A DNA stretch of 64,000 nucleotides from Symbiodinium natans. Lineage: Eukaryota > Sar > Dinophyceae > Suessiales > Symbiodiniaceae. Positions within the stretch are counted from its first letter, which is position 1, and the number at the start of each line of letters is the position of its first letter. The notes under the pieces are model-generated. The model was not told where the DNA came from. It made no database searches and saw only the letters and a list, made by a program, of their open reading frames with translations. Below, piece by piece: positions 29,795 to 40,324 of this stretch. Made by a program: the position numbers and the translations under genes. The DNA lies in NCBI GenBank assembly GCA_905221605.1, contig CAJNDS010002324.1, positions 589,501-653,500 on the forward strand, read 5' to 3'.

Positions 29795-29868
29795 CAGCAT
29801 TGGACCCGAAGACTCCTTCAGCGGGCTGTTGACCCAGGCCACCTCGCGGCGGAAGCAGAAGGGTTCGA
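29795..29868 (-). CDS. FN3-like exon candidate, F-x-F-R-R-E strand
   Basis: Minus-strand acceptor AAGCTGAG|TCGAAC. After two split-codon bases it reads EPFCFRREVAWVNSPLKESS then GPMLG. F-C-F-R-x-E-x-x-x-x-x-S-P-L resembles YNFRARELCTNGAPLASP. The starting phase equals that of the other F-strand exons. Confidence 0.5.
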
Positions 29869-29989
29869 CTCAGCTTCCCGGAGTTCGTGGCTGAGGGCTT
29901 AAGGTCCACCCAAAATCCCCAAACCCTAAACCCCAAACCCTAAACCCCCTAAACCCCCCACAGCCCCTAAACCCCCTACACCCTCAACC

Positions 29990-30480
29990 CTCAACTTCCT
30001 GATGTAAGCACCACGCAGCTGAGCCTGAGAGAGTAGCACCGGGCGGCGTTCCGACTGCCGAAGGAAGTCTGTTGAAGTGAGCTTTCCTTTATTTTACAAG
30101 TCTCCCCCCAAAAGGAAGAACATGAACAGTCAAGTGTTTGCAAAGAGCCATATATACCCTATAACAGCTCTCTATTAACCGCCGCGGACTTGACTCGATT
30201 ACTGGGCCTACGTCCTTGAACGTTCCTAGGCCATTTAGCCTGGGGCTCCACACAGGTGTGAGCCGGGCTTCTACTTGAATCTACTTACCTGCACTGCTAC
30301 GATGCGCTTAAAAGCCCTCTGCGAAAAGTCCCAAGCATCATCATCCTCTTGATCCCAATAAGGCATGGCTAGGCACCCTCATAGTTCGAATTGAGGGCGA
30401 TATGGAACTAGTTCGGATGCTTCGGGGCCTGGATTCAGTTAATCAAGGGCAGCCTACGTAGAAATCCCAGCGTCCTCGAA
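29990..30480. other. Unique 490-bp stretch without supported gene
   Basis: No telomere-like arrays and no frame with recognisable motif. Confidence 0.4.
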
Positions 30481-30597
30481 CCCCCAACAACCCAAAACCC
30501 TTAACCCTTAAACCCTAAAACCCTGAAACCCTGAAACCCTATATCCTAGACTCTAAAACCATCAAACAAAACAAAAACAGCCCTTAAAAACCTTCGA

Positions 30598-30698
30598 CAA
30601 GCCCAGGCGCCCGCAAGGTTGTGGCAGTGGCTTCACCAAGAGTCACTGAGGTCGGGGGGAGTGCCGGGATCCTAGCTGCAGCGTCTTCCAGGGACAAA
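30598..30698. other. Exon-like island, strand undecided
   Basis: Minus reading SLEDAAARIPALPPTSVTLG then EATATTLRAPG looks like the start of an FN3-like unit (P-P-x-S-V-T-L). Plus reading VVAVASPRVTEVGGSAGILA is also open. G13 homopolymer at 30721-30733. Confidence 0.35.
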
Positions 30699-30974
30699 GT
30701 TTGTTGTTTTTTTTGTTTGTGGGGGGGGGGGGGTAGGGTTTAGGGGTTTGGGGTTTAGGGCTTTGGGCGGGTTGAGTGTTCAGGGCTTTAAGGGTTTGAG
30801 GCTTTGGATGTCAAGAGATGGTGGATACTCCTGAACCCTAAACCCTATACCCTAAACCCTAAACCCTAAACGCTGGATTGCAATTTCAGTGAGTGGTTTC
30901 AGGGTCTCGGGTTCGGGGTTCCGGTGCTGTATGGGTGTTCGGAGCTCTCAAGCAAAGGGAGGACCATGGAAGCC

Positions 30975-31037
30975 CTTAGGGTTTAGGGTTTAGGGTTTAG
31001 GGTTTAGGGTTTAGGGTTTAGGGTTTAGGGTTTAGGG
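30975..31037 (+). repeat. (TTTAGGG)n array
   Basis: About nine perfect heptamers. Confidence 0.95.
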
Positions 31038-31324
31038 TTGGGAGATGGAAGGTGCAAACGGGACTGGAATCTGTCACGCGGAACGTGGGAATGGAAGATT
31101 CAGGGTCTTAACAGGCCCCCAACCCCATTTGGGGAGTCCTGTTCCAGAGGATATCTGCAGGTAAGCCCTCCCAAAACATCAAAGAAACTCAAGCCCTGAG
31201 CAAGGATGTGCAGGGAAACCCTCCGTAAACCCAAAACCCTAAACCCTAAACCCCTAACCCTAAACCCTAAACCCTAAACCCTAAACCAACCCTAAACCCT
31301 AAACCCTAAATCCTAAACCCCAAA

Positions 31325-31405
31325 CCCCCCGGTCCTGGCCACCCACATGGCCATGCTCAGGGGGGAGAGCGGGGAACTTGTGGAAGGCCTCTGGCTGTCG
31401 AGCTG
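31325..31405 (-). CDS. Candidate Ser/Pro-rich exon
   Basis: Minus-strand frame reads LDSQRPSTSSPLSPLSMAMW between CCCTAAA (left) and TTTAGGG (right). Boundaries uncertain. Confidence 0.35.
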
Positions 31406-31670
31406 GGGTTTAGGGTTTAGGGTTTAGGGTTTAGGGGTTTAGGGGTTTAGGGAACTAGTAGGCCTTCCAGTGCTCGGGTTGAGGGCTTAGGGCTTCCAGG
31501 ATGAGATCTTTAGGGTTTTCGGTCTTCAGGTTTTAGGCTTTGAGGTTGTTTTAGGGTTTAGGGTTTAACTGAACATCTTAAGTTTGGGATAATTGTTGGG
31601 ACTGCCACGCAGTGAAAAGAATTCTTGCAGCTGCCATTTTTGGGGGTGCTGGTTTGGCTGGGTTTGGGTC

Positions 31671-32214
31671 TCAATCAGCTCTTTTTCCGCTTCGCCACTC
31701 GCTGGCAACAGCAAGTTTGTAGAGTTCAATCGTGTGGATGGAAACCGTTTTCGGGTGCACCACACGGGATAGCGTGGCAACACGATTGATGAAGTCCTCC
31801 GGCATCTGGCAGGTATACGCAAGCGGGTTCACTGGCCTTCTGTCGGCAGGCATGTCCTCTTGTAGCCACCAAATGATATGCCACAGCATATGAAACTTTG
31901 GATTGTGCTTGAAGCGTGCAAGCTTCGTGAGCCATGCGAGCGCAGAACGCGCACGAACTCAGCATCTTGTACCGTGTCCAAGGTGAACAAGCCTCCCTAA
32001 ACCCAGCTCTATACCAACAACCGTTGGCTGTTGTAACTGCAAAGCCGGCAACGCCGGTTTTCTCGGCTAAGCGGGCATAGTGCTCTCGTGCGAAAGATCT
32101 CTTGGAGTATGGGCGGTTGATGCAACTGTGGGCGGGCTGATCACAGGGTTGACCATCATGGTTGGCTTGATGCATAATGTAGAGTACGGTTGAAATATTT
32201 CGTGCAACCATCAC
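31671..32214 (-). pseudogene. Decayed protein-coding copy with at least two frame changes
   Basis: The minus strand starts in one frame (SFAREHYARLAEKTGVAGFA, then VTTANGCWYRAGF), shifts to another near 31990 (LFTLDTVQDAEFVRVLRS) and to a third near 31920 (KFHMLWHIIWWLQEDMPADR, then NPLAYTCQMPEDFINRVATL and SRVVHPKTVSIHTIEL), ending at a TGA at 31671. The last part resembles, from memory, a repetitive dinoflagellate protein with NPL-x-x-x-CQM-x-EDFI and a later RRV-x-x-KT-type motif; I cannot name its function. A single TTTAGGG unit lies at the first frame change. No telomere-like arrays or exon islands within, so it may be a retro-copied gene. Confidence 0.6.
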
Positions 32215-32368
32215 TATGGTAATATATAATCTGGTGAACTATTCAGCACAGTATCTCAAAACAGCGATTAGCTTCGCAAAGCTGTGCTTCTGGCAGTTCG
32301 ACATGGTGCGATTTGCTAGCACTAGCTTGGGCTTGTCTTCAGAACCCTTCAATCTCTCGACCAGGCTT

Positions 32369-32421
32369 GTATACATACATACATACATACATACATACAT
32401 ACATACATACATACATACATA
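32369..32421. repeat. (ATAC)n microsatellite
   Basis: Thirteen ATAC units, upstream of the decayed gene. Confidence 0.97.
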
Positions 32422-32719
32422 GATCCTGTCACATGCGGCAGTGGCATAAATCTAGCCCCTGTGGCAGTAATTCAATCAACTGCCAGCACTTGGCATAGTT
32501 GAAGGAAAAGGTGGCAACATTCGCGGTTCAGGTATGGTTTTATGGTTTAGGGTCTCGGGGTTAGGCAGAACTTGAAAAGGTAGAGCCTGCACATGGAAAG
32601 TTTCAAGCCACACTCACACTCCCACCGACACAAACGGCATAGGGTTTAGGCTTTAGGGATGAGGGCCTGACCAGAGCAAGCCCAACCCTATAGGCCTTGA
32701 GAACCTTTCAAAACTAGGT

Positions 32720-32821
32720 TGCCCAGCAACCTAGGAATAAAAGGGTGCCCGTTTTTGCTTAAAAGGGGTTTATAAGGGAACCTAAACCCCCAAAAAAAGG
32801 GAACAAGGGTACTACTGGGCA
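32720..32821. mobile_element. Family C1 element
   Basis: 102 bp, terminal repeats TGCCCAG / CTGGGCA; internally almost identical to 9726-9827 (AACCTAGGAATAAAAGGGTG, AGGGGTTTATAAGGGAACCT). The close match suggests recent spread. Confidence 0.8.
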
Positions 32822-32829
32822 TCCTGGAA

Positions 32830-33010
32830 AACCCTGTCCATCAGCCCTGTCAGTCCTGAGCCCTATAAGCAAAACCTGACTCTCAACCCGCCTATTCGCC
32901 CAACCAGTCCGACAGGCCTCTATACGCCCTGTTTTACGTCCTATGCGCCTGCCTCTAAATCTCACTGTTTCGGCTTGGAAGGCCCAATATGTCCAGTAGA
33001 CCAAGCCCCA
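32830..33010. other. Unique stretch, no supported gene
   Basis: A minus frame (TYWAFQAETVRFRGRRIGRK) is open, but the DNA also shows diverged CCCTATAAG-type units. Confidence 0.3.
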
Positions 33011-33116
33011 AACCCCAAAACCCCCAACCTCTAGCCCTAAACCCTAAACCCTAAACCCTAAACCCTAAACCCTAAACCCTAAACCCTAACCCCCAATTCC
33101 CCAAATCCCCTTCTAA

Positions 33117-33174
33117 GGATCCGGCATCGAGCTCACTTCTTGCACGGCGAAGGTGTACATGCCGAAGGCAAGGC
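33117..33174 (-). CDS. FN3-like exon, Y-T-F-A-V strand
   Basis: Minus-strand acceptor AACCAG|GCCTTG. After two split-codon bases it reads LAFGMYTFAVQEVSSMPDP. Y-T-F-x-V-x-E-V is a typical FN3 F strand. Preceded in the transcript by 33961-34010 with TCTVSGV, the same order as 15670 to 14422. CCCTAAA left, TTTAGGG right. Confidence 0.6.
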
Positions 33175-33539
33175 CTGGTTTAGGGGGCTCTAGGGGCTTT
33201 AGGGTTTCTTGGGGTTTAGGGTTTAGGGTTTGGGGTTTAGGGTTTGGGGTTTAGGGTTTAGGGTTTGGGGTTCAGGGTTTGGGGTTTAGGGTTTGGGGGC
33301 TGGGGGCTTTAGGGTGTGGGGTTGTGGGGATTTTTCGGGTTTGGGGTTTCGGGTGTAGGGTTTTTCGGGTGTTTAGGGTTTCGGAACCCTAGACCCTAAA
33401 CCCTAAACCCTGAAACCTAAACCCTTTTTGGGGTGTTTAGGGTTTAGCGGCCCTTGGGTTCAGTCATCGTGAAACAGGGCGTGAATTGCCGTTACAGTAT
33501 GGTTTCTTGCAAATGTTGGTGAGTGCGTAAACAAATAAA

Positions 33540-33567
33540 TAGAAATGTATATATGTACATGTATGCG

Positions 33568-33614
<47 letters not shown>

Positions 33615-33632
33615 CTGTGTGTGTGTGTGTGT
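33540..33632. repeat. (TA)n(TG)n microsatellite
   Basis: TA-rich tract 33540-33598, followed by about sixteen TG units with one TC. Confidence 0.97.
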
Positions 33633-33960
33633 TGAGTGAATGTTTGTTGATTTTTTTTGTTGGGATTCCTTTTGAGACATTTAAGCGATTTAGGGGTTTA
33701 AGGGGTGTAGGGTTTAGGGGCTTTAGGGCTGGGTCTTCAAGTTTAAGGCTTGAAGGTACAAGGCTATCGGTTCAGGGTTTGGGGGGGTCAGGGGTGACGT
33801 TTTGGAGTTCGTGGTTCAGGGCTTCCGGTCCTCGAAACCCTCACAACCCTGAACCCTAAACTCTCCGTCCCTGAGCCCTGCAACACCCTAAACCCTAAAC
33901 CCTAAACCCTAAACCCTAAACCCTAGACCCTAGACCCTAAACCCTTCCCACGTCCCAGGC

Positions 33961-34010
33961 CCTTTCAACGCCTGACACAGTGCACGTGGTTGTCGTGCGA
34001 TCCAGTAGTC
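33961..34010 (-). CDS. FN3-like exon, T-C-T-V-S strand
   Basis: 50-nt minus-strand island with acceptor AAGCAG|GACTAC and likely donor GAAAGG|GCCTGG (GC type). After two split-codon bases it reads LLDRTTTTCTVSGVER. T-C-T-V-S-G-V matches SCTISNL at 15670-15736. Confidence 0.55.
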
Positions 34011-34379
34011 CTGCTTTTCACTTGGGCTTAGGGTTTTGGGGTTTAGGGTCTAGTCTAGGCTTCTGGGGTTTAGGGTTTTAGGGTTCAGGGTTTTGGGGTT
34101 GAGGGGTTTGGGTATTTTGGGTTTAGGGTTTTTGGGGTTTCGCGCTGCATTACAAAGCCCCAAACCCTAACCCCCTAAGCCTCACAAGCACCAGAATCCC
34201 TAACTCAACCCTAACGACTCAACAGCCCTAAGGCCTCAACCCCTAAAGCCCTGAAACCCCTAAAACCCCTGAAACCTCCCTGAAGCCCCAAAACCCTAAA
34301 CCCTAACCTCTAAACCCTAAACCCTAAACCCTAAACCCCCTAAAATTCGGAAACGTCTGAAGCCCTGACACCGGCCTGG

Positions 34380-34440
34380 GCACACGCCTTCGATCTCAAC
34401 TTCATCCTCGGGCTCCGGCTGGCCTCCCACCTCAAGAGGT
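34380..34440 (-). CDS. Candidate exon, acidic
   Basis: Minus-strand frame after CTTGAG|GTGGGA reads EVGGQPEPEDEVEIEGVCPG, ending at CCCAG|GCCGG (GC type). CCCTAAA left, TTTAGGG right. The plus strand (AFDLNFILGLRLASHLKR) is equally open. Confidence 0.4.
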
Positions 34441-34444
34441 TGAG

Positions 34445-34660
34445 GGGTAGGGTTTAGGGTTTAGGGTTTAGGGTTTAGGGTTTAGGGTTTAGGGCCTAGG
34501 GTTTAGGGTTTAGGGTTTAGGGTTTGCGGTTTGGGGTTTGGGGTTTGGGGTTTGGGGTTTGGGGTTTGGGTTTAGGGTTCAGGTTTAGGGTTTAGGGGTT
34601 AAGGTTTAGGGTTTAGGGCTTAGTGTTTAGGGGTTAGGGGTTTAGGGTTTAGGCTTTGGA
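34445..34660 (+). repeat. (TTTAGGG)n with TTTGGGG block
   Basis: About twelve heptamers, then seven TTTGGGG units, then degenerate. Confidence 0.92.
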
Positions 34661-35160
34661 GTTTAGGGTTTGGGGTTTGCTTTGCTTTGCAGGGTTTTTG
34701 GGTCTTTTGAGGGCTTCAAGGTTTTCGGATGGAGGATTAGCGTTTTTGGGTTCAGACCCGAAGGCCCACACCTCGAGCACGGACTCGGGCACAAGCCCTA
34801 AACCCGAAACCGCAAGCCGCTCTAGACTACTTAAAGTCGGCTCAGGGCTCAGGGTCCCTAAACCCTGAGCCTTGAACCCACCCCAAACGTCAGGGTTCAG
34901 TGCTTCCCCAAACTACCCAAAAGAACTGGGGGTGCTAAATCCTAAACCCTAAACCCTAAACCCTAAACCCTAAACCCCAATAAATGTAAGATCCTCAAAC
35001 CGAAAGCCCGGCCCGGACCTGGACCGCCAATATCTAAACCCTGTACACCCTGTCTCCTTGATTTTGGGGCTTAAGGGCCATGATTTGCCGAGGTCCCCAA
35101 ACAACAAATTCACAATAACCCTAAAGCTTGAAACTTGGAAACTTAAACCCTAAACCCTAC
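34661..35160. other. Diverged repeat DNA without supported gene
   Basis: A 70-codon plus frame at 34656-34868 begins in repeat sequence and has no motif. Confidence 0.4.
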
Positions 35161-35195
35161 ACCCTAAACCCGTTTTCAGTGCAACTCTTTCGAAA

Positions 35196-35294
35196 CTGGG
35201 CGCGGACGGCGGGAACGACAAGACGCGCCCAACAGCGCCGGGCCACGAAGGTCGTCTTGTAGAGCTCCACATGCCAGGCAAGGAACAGTGAGTC
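35196..35294 (-). CDS. FN3-like exon, F-x-x-W-x-V-E-L strand
   Basis: Minus-strand acceptor GGCCAG|GACTCA; reads DSLFLAWHVELYKTTFVARR then CWARLVVPAVRAQ. L-F-x-x-W-x-V-E-L is the second-piece pattern. It lies between the first-strand exon at 36090 and the T-C-T-V-S exon at 33961, in the expected order. Confidence 0.6.
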
Positions 35295-35427
35295 CTGGCC
35301 CGAGAGTCTCCCTAAACCCTAAACCCTAAACCCTAAACCCTAAACCCTAAACCCCAAACCCCAAACCCCTAATTTGAAAGGTTATAGGGCTTGGGTTTTT
35401 CTTTAGTATTTAGGGTTTGGGGTTTAC

Positions 35428-35495
35428 TAGGATGGCCCTCTAAAAATATTCCTGAACATGACCCCCACCTTAAACCCAATAAGGGAAAACATGTC
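35428..35495 (+). repeat. Repeat I copy 2
   Basis: CTAGGATGGCCCTCTAAAAA, TATTCCTGAACATGACCCCC and CCCAATAAGGGAAAACATGT match 16300-16380. Confidence 0.65.
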
Positions 35496-35630
35496 CCCTA
35501 AACCCTAAACCCTAAACCCTAAACCCTAAACCCTAAACCCTAAACCCTAAACCCTAAACCCTGAGCCCTGAGCCCTAAACCCTAAACCCTAAACCCTAAA
35601 CCCTAAACCCTAAACCCTAAACCCTACCTA
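35496..35630 (-). repeat. (CCCTAAA)n array
   Basis: About eighteen units with two CCCTGAG. Confidence 0.95.
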
Positions 35631-35639
35631 GTTTAGGGT

Positions 35640-36060
35640 TGAGGGATTTAGGGCTCGACATGAGGGGGTGGCTCTGAATCGTCTTTCTTTGCGGGTGAGG
35701 GGGCTTCCATTTTGGTAGCGGACGCCCAGAGGGTTTAGGGTTTAGGGTTTAGAGTTTAGGGTTTAGGGTCCATGCTTATAAAAGGCCACCGGCTACCTGC
35801 ATGAGGGTCTCAGTGTAGTTACATGGTCGCTTCGTATGGGGCCTTAGAAGGGGACGGCTTACATACCCCTTATATGACCTATACACCCAAGGGCCCTCTC
35901 TTCAGTCACTTCAGAACCCTTTATAAACTGGGTAAGGGACCACGTTCTGGGACCATGCAGCTACCCGAAGAAAGGGGACACCAGCGGGAAACTAGTCTAG
36001 AGCAACAATCAGCCCTCAACCCTGAACCCTAAACCCTAAACCCTAAACCCTAAGCCCTAA
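35640..36060. other. Unique DNA without supported gene
   Basis: A plus frame at 35823-36032 is open; the DNA at 35850-35990 has imperfect dyad symmetry (GGCTTACATACCCCTTATAT and partners) and may be an old element. Confidence 0.3.
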
Positions 36061-36089
36061 ACCCTAAACCCTAAGCCCTAAACGGGCGC

Positions 36090-36123
36090 CTGCTGCGTTC
36101 CGGCCGTCCAGCTCAGGTCCAGC
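36090..36123 (-). CDS. FN3-like micro-exon, L-D-L-S-W-T-A-G strand
   Basis: 34-nt minus-strand exon: acceptor CTGCAAG|GCTGG, donor CAGCAG|GCGCCC (GC type). Reads LDLSWTAGTQQ after one split-codon base. L-x-(L/I/V)-S-W-x-A-G is the B/C-strand signature of FN3-like units, as at 45389-45454. Confidence 0.55.
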
Positions 36124-36599
36124 CTTGCAGTTGCTATATAGGGTTTAGGGTTTAGGGCTTGGGGAAGTTCCCTATGTTCCCGAGCAACCTCGAAGAAGAA
36201 GGGTGCACATGTTCAGTTTTGTACGAGGGAATGAGGGAATGAAGCCACCACTGGCCCGAGACAGCTTAGAAACCCATGACCCGAAATGCCGAAATGCCCC
36301 AAAACCCAAAGTCCTCAACCCCAAAACCCTAAAACAAAAACCATCGAAACTCAAACTAAAAACCCTAAAGGCCCTACAGCCCTAAACCCCAACCCCCCAC
36401 CCCCCCCCCCCACCCCAAAGCCACAGAAAAAGGCGAAGCCCCAGCCCACCCCAAATTAGGATTCCATCGAAGTCGGTGTCGCCAACCTATCAATGCGGAC
36501 CCCTGAGGCCGAAAATAGTAAAGGCCCGGTTGTAAGGGTTTAGTGTTTAGGGAGCCTAAACCCTAAACCCTAAACCCTAAACCCATAAGCCTTAAACCG

Positions 36600-36690
36600 C
36601 AGTACAGGTCTTCGAACACACTTCCAACCTCATCGAACCCGAGAAGATGCAGAATCCGAAGCGCGAGCTCGACTGGTTTAAGACACCCTC
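36600..36690. other. Exon-like island, strand undecided
   Basis: Plus reading after GTACAG|GTC gives FEHTSNLIEPEKMQNPKREL; minus reading gives LRILHLLGFDEVGSVFEDLY. Both are convincing; no rule decides. Confidence 0.4.
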
Positions 36691-36734
36691 AAAGAAAGGC
36701 AGCGCACTCCTTCATGTCTGAACGACTCAACCCT

Positions 36735-37020
36735 AAGCCCTAAGCCCTGAGCCCTAAACCCTACACCCTGAACCCTAAACCCTAAACCCTCAACCTAAAC
36801 CCTCAACCTAAACCCTAAACCCTAAACCCTAAACCCTGAACCCTAAACCCTAAACCCTAAACCCGTAAACCCTAAACCCTAAACCCTAAACCCTAAACCC
36901 TAAACCCGTAACCCTAAACCCTAAACCCTAAACCCTAAACCCTAAACCCCAAACCCTAAACCCTAAACCCTAAACCCTAAACCCTAACCCTAAACCCTAA
37001 ACCCTAAACCCTAAACCCTA
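36735..37020 (-). repeat. Long (CCCTAAA)n array
   Basis: About 38 units with scattered variants, one of the longest in the window. Confidence 0.97.
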
Positions 37021-37105
37021 TTTGCCCGACAGCTGGGCTCTCAGCTGGCTCTCTGCCGATGAGGTCAGAACCTAAGGGAGACTCGATTTCTTCCAAGGAC
37101 CCTTC
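37021..37105 (-). CDS. Candidate exon, acidic
   Basis: Minus-strand frame reads SLEEIESPLGSDLIGREPAE then SPAVGQ. CCCTAAA left and TTTAGGG right. No family recognised. Confidence 0.45.
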
Positions 37106-37165
37106 AGATGTAAGGACGGGGGTTTAGGGTTTAGGGTTTAGGGTTTAGGGTTTAGGGTTTAGGGT

Positions 37166-37408
37166 TTGTTAGGGTTTAGGGTCTTCCCCAAGTCTAGTTT
37201 CATGGTTGGGATAATATCAAAAAAAACTTCAATGTATATTCCCTTATTAGGTTTAGGTACCCTTAAAAATGTAAAATGGTACCGACAAAGAAATCGCCTG
37301 AGAATCCTTAGCGTGACCAAGGTCATATTCCCTGACTCACTGGCTTTGGAAGTTCTGGGGGCAAGGAAAACTTCGGGCATAGATCTAGAGGTTTACGGTT
37401 TGCTCTGA
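37166..37408 (+). other. Unique stretch with open plus frame, unassigned
   Basis: Reads FPKSSFMVGIISKKTSMYIP and NRLRILSVTKVIFPDSLALE. Flanked left by TTTAGGG, the opposite of exon islands; no splice support. Possibly an old element. Confidence 0.25.
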
Positions 37409-37599
37409 CCGTTTGGCACTTCGCAGGATCTGGGTTTAGGGCTTGCTTAGGGTTTGGGTAGACAACAAAGGCTTAGGGCTGGGTGTACGGCTCAAAGATG
37501 TTTGGGGCTTGAGTATGCCCTCTTATAGACACCTTCCCGTCAAACTCAGTGTTCGGTGTGGGCTTGTCGCGCTTGCAACAACCCCAACGTCAAGGATTT

Positions 37600-37900
37600 A
37601 GGGTTTATGGATTAGGAGATGAAGATCCAGATCTCTCTTGAAACGCCAGGGTACCCGGAAGGAAGTTGCAGCACCCTTCAATCACAGAGAGGAGAAACAT
37701 GTGGGGCTTGGTCTAAGTTGTGGGCACTTTGCTGTATTGAGTCGAGGATGCTTTCAAACGGCTCACTATTCTTCCCCCCCCCCCCCCCCCCCCCCGTGCC
37801 TCAACAAAACTGTCGAGGCTCTGCAGGACCGGCAAGCTCCACCAAAACATCAACAAGCACGCTTCCAAATATTTCTCTAACCCTAAATTTAAACCCTAAA
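37600..37900. other. Unique stretch with C19 homopolymer
   Basis: C19 at 37776-37794. Plus frames run through it and yield poly-Pro, an artefact. Confidence 0.5.
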
Positions 37901-37923
37901 CCCTAAACCCTAAACCCTAAACT

Positions 37924-37985
37924 TTCTCGTCTTCCGGAGCAAAAGCGCTTTCAAGGCAGGGTGGGCCCCGGAAGCATGCTGGAAC
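37924..37985 (-). CDS. Candidate exon
   Basis: Minus-strand frame reads PACFRGPPCLESAFAPEDEK. CCCTAAA arrays lie on both sides. Low support. Confidence 0.3.
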
Positions 37986-38354
37986 TTAAACCCTAAACCC
38001 TAAACCCTAAACCCTAAACCCTAAACCCTAAACCCCAGGTTGTTTCGGAGCTCTGCGAAGCCTCTTATACTATTCAGGCCCAGGCCCTAGACACCAAGTT
38101 AGGGCTTCAGAGGCCTCGGGTTTAGGGTTTAGGGTTTAGGGTTTAGGGTTTAGGGTTTAGGGTTTAGAGGCTTCGGACTTAGGGTTCACGGTTCCCTGAA
38201 GCCTGCGAACCTTCAACACGCAGCCCCAAAAAGAAACCCTCAACCCTACACCCTTAACCCTGAATCCTGAATCCTAAACCCTAACCCCTAACCCCTAACC
38301 CCTAAACCCTAAACCCTAAACCCTAAACCCTAAACCCTAAACCCTAAACCCGAA

Positions 38355-38452
38355 AGGAAGAGCCTTTCATGACTTCAGCTTGGGACCCAGCCAAGCCGGA
38401 TGGCTGCGTTGCGGGTTGTAAACAGGTAGGACCGATGGTTACCTCGCCGAGG
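38355..38452 (-). CDS. FN3-like exon candidate, Y-L-F-T-T-R strand
   Basis: Minus-strand acceptor GGCGAG|GTAACC. After two split-codon bases it reads NHRSYLFTTRNAAIRLGWVP, with the Y-x-F-x-x-R...W pattern of F-strand exons and the same starting phase. The plus strand (TSAWDPAKPDGCVAGC) is open too. CCCTAAA left, TTTAGGG right. Confidence 0.4.
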
Positions 38453-38461
38453 GAGGTGTTT

Positions 38462-38722
38462 AAGGTTTAGGGTTTAGGGCTGGGTTTAGGGTTTAGGGTT
38501 TAGGGTTTAGGGTTTAGGGTTTAGGGTTTAGGGTTTAGGGTTTAGGGTTTAGGGTTTAGGGTTTAGGGTTTAGGGTTTAGGGTTTAGGGTTTAGGGTTTA
38601 GGGTTTAGGGTTTAGGGTTTAGGGTTTAGGGTTTAGGGTTTAGGGTTTAGGGTTTAGGGTTAGAGCATAGGGTTTAGGGTTTAGGGTTTAGGTGTTTAGG
38701 GTTTAGGGTTTACGGTTTAGGG
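38462..38722 (+). repeat. Longest (TTTAGGG)n array of the window
   Basis: About 35 units, the central 27 perfect. Confidence 0.97.
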
Positions 38723-39055
38723 TCTCCGAGGGAGGCTTTCTCGGATCTGGGGTTTGAAGGTGTTGAAGGTTCAGGGTTTGGGAGGGTTAGGGTTCGGGTT
38801 TAGGGTTTAGGAGGCTTAGGGTTTAGGGTTTGGGGTTTCGGGTTGGAGTGTGTGTTTAGTGTCTGATGTTTGGGGCTTTCGGGCTATGGACAAAAGCTCT
38901 GGCTTTGTAAGGTCTACGGTTTACCTGCTTGTTTTTATCTTGGAGGGCGACCTTTTGGATTGAGGGTTCAAGGTCCCAAGGGATCTCATACGACCCCTTT
39001 CATGTTCAAAATGTCTGAACCCATGGTGATTCAGTCTGAGGATCCAAGTCTCCGG

Positions 39056-39148
39056 GTTGGGATGTTCCCCCTTCTACCTATAAAAGGGGGGGGGGGGGGT
39101 ACTCTCATCCCTATCAAGGACTCTTAGTTTAAGGGGGCAACATCCCCA
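39056..39148. mobile_element. Family A element with G14 tract
   Basis: GTTGGGATGTTCCCCC at left, AGGGGGCAACATCCCCA at right; inner TACTCTCATCCCTATC AAGGACTCTTAG as in other copies. Central G14 replaces the C5 of 15146-15250. Confidence 0.75.
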
Positions 39149-39259
39149 AAGTGAACCCCTTAAGCCAGCGTTCTAAGCTTCAGGGCTCTGCATCTGAACC
39201 TCCAAAAACTTTGCGATCGGTCAAGGCTATGCACCCTTGCCCTACCGAAGATGATCTTG

Positions 39260-39410
39260 GGTTTAGGGTTTAGGGTTTAGGGTTTGGGGTTTGGGGTTTG
39301 GGGTTTAGGGTTTAGGGCTTAGGGTTTAGGGCTTAGGGTTTAGGGTTTAGGGTTTAGGTTTTAGGGTTTAGGGTTTTGGGTTTTGGGTTTGGGTTTTGGG
39401 TTTAGACACA
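39260..39410 (+). repeat. TTTAGGG/TTTGGGG/GGGTTTT variant array
   Basis: Mixed heptamers, with hexamer-like GGGTTT units at the right end. Confidence 0.9.
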
Positions 39411-39487
39411 TGGGCCTCTAGGGGCTTACAAGGGCGCCAAAACGCCCAAAACAGGATAAGGGCCTACTCTGGGTCCTAGGCCTGAAA

Positions 39488-39590
39488 TATAGGGGCCTGA
39501 AAAAATTAGAACAGGGCTTTGGGTGATATTATAGTGTAATTATATGGGGACTATAAGGGAATACTATGAGTACTTATTCCGACCCCTATA
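39488..39590 (+). mobile_element. Family B element, best copy
   Basis: 103 bp beginning TATAGGGGCC and ending GACCCCTATA (8-bp inverted ends). Inner ATTAGAACAGGGCTTTGGGT, GACTATAAGGGAATACTATG and AGTACTTATTCC are shared with 63882-63982 and, inverted, with 13738-13837. Confidence 0.75.
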
Positions 39591-39611
39591 CTAGATGCCC
39601 TGGGTTTGGCC

Positions 39612-39687
39612 CAGGTGCAAGCGTGCTTCCGGTGATTGGGCGGCTCCATTCCGATGTCGACTCGGAATTCCAGCAAAGCTGCCGCAC
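39612..39687 (-). CDS. FN3-like exon candidate, L-E-F-R-V-D-I strand
   Basis: Minus-strand acceptor ATGGAAG|GTGCGG. After two split-codon bases it reads AALLEFRVDIGMEPPNHRKH then ACTW. E-F-R-V-D-I looks like a beta strand of the same fold. The plus strand (ASVLPVIGRLHSDVDSEF) is open. Confidence 0.4.
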
Positions 39688-40324
39688 CTTCCATGCAGGA
39701 GCCGTTGGGTTTAGGGATTAGGGTTTAGGGTTTAGGGTTTAGGGCTCAAAATCGCATCCCTAAGGATGAAGGTAGAGTCCCATGAACAACCCCGAATAAA
39801 CCCTAAGCTCGAGCGTCTCTTTCTCGGATCTTGTGTGGTTGCGGCTTGGAGGTGTGAAGCTCGGACTCACGCCGAAAAGATCCGAAACCCAGAGCACCGA
39901 ACCCCTACCATATAGCTCAAAAAAAGAAGACGCCCCTCAAAGTTCGCTTAAGGGTTTGTAGTCAACCCTAAACCCTGAGTCCTTACTCCAGAATTTCGGG
40001 GTGGCGTTTTGATAGCTCGTCTATAGAAAGCCTGTCCCGAATCTCCAACCGAAAGCCTGAAAGCCCTTAAACCCTAAGCCCTGAAGGGTGTCGGAGTTTA
40101 GGGTTTAGGGTTTTGGGCTTCGGGATGCCCCTAAAAAGGAAGCCCGAAAACGCAAAAAAACCGAACACGCGAAAGCGCTAACCCGGAGTTTTAACCCCAT
40201 ATACCCCATATAAACCCCAAACCCCCAAAACCCTATAAGCTCCAAAGCCTCAAACCCTGTAAACACCAAGCCCTAGTATCCCTGTAAATTCTGCAAAACC
40301 CTATAAGAACTATAAACCCATAAA

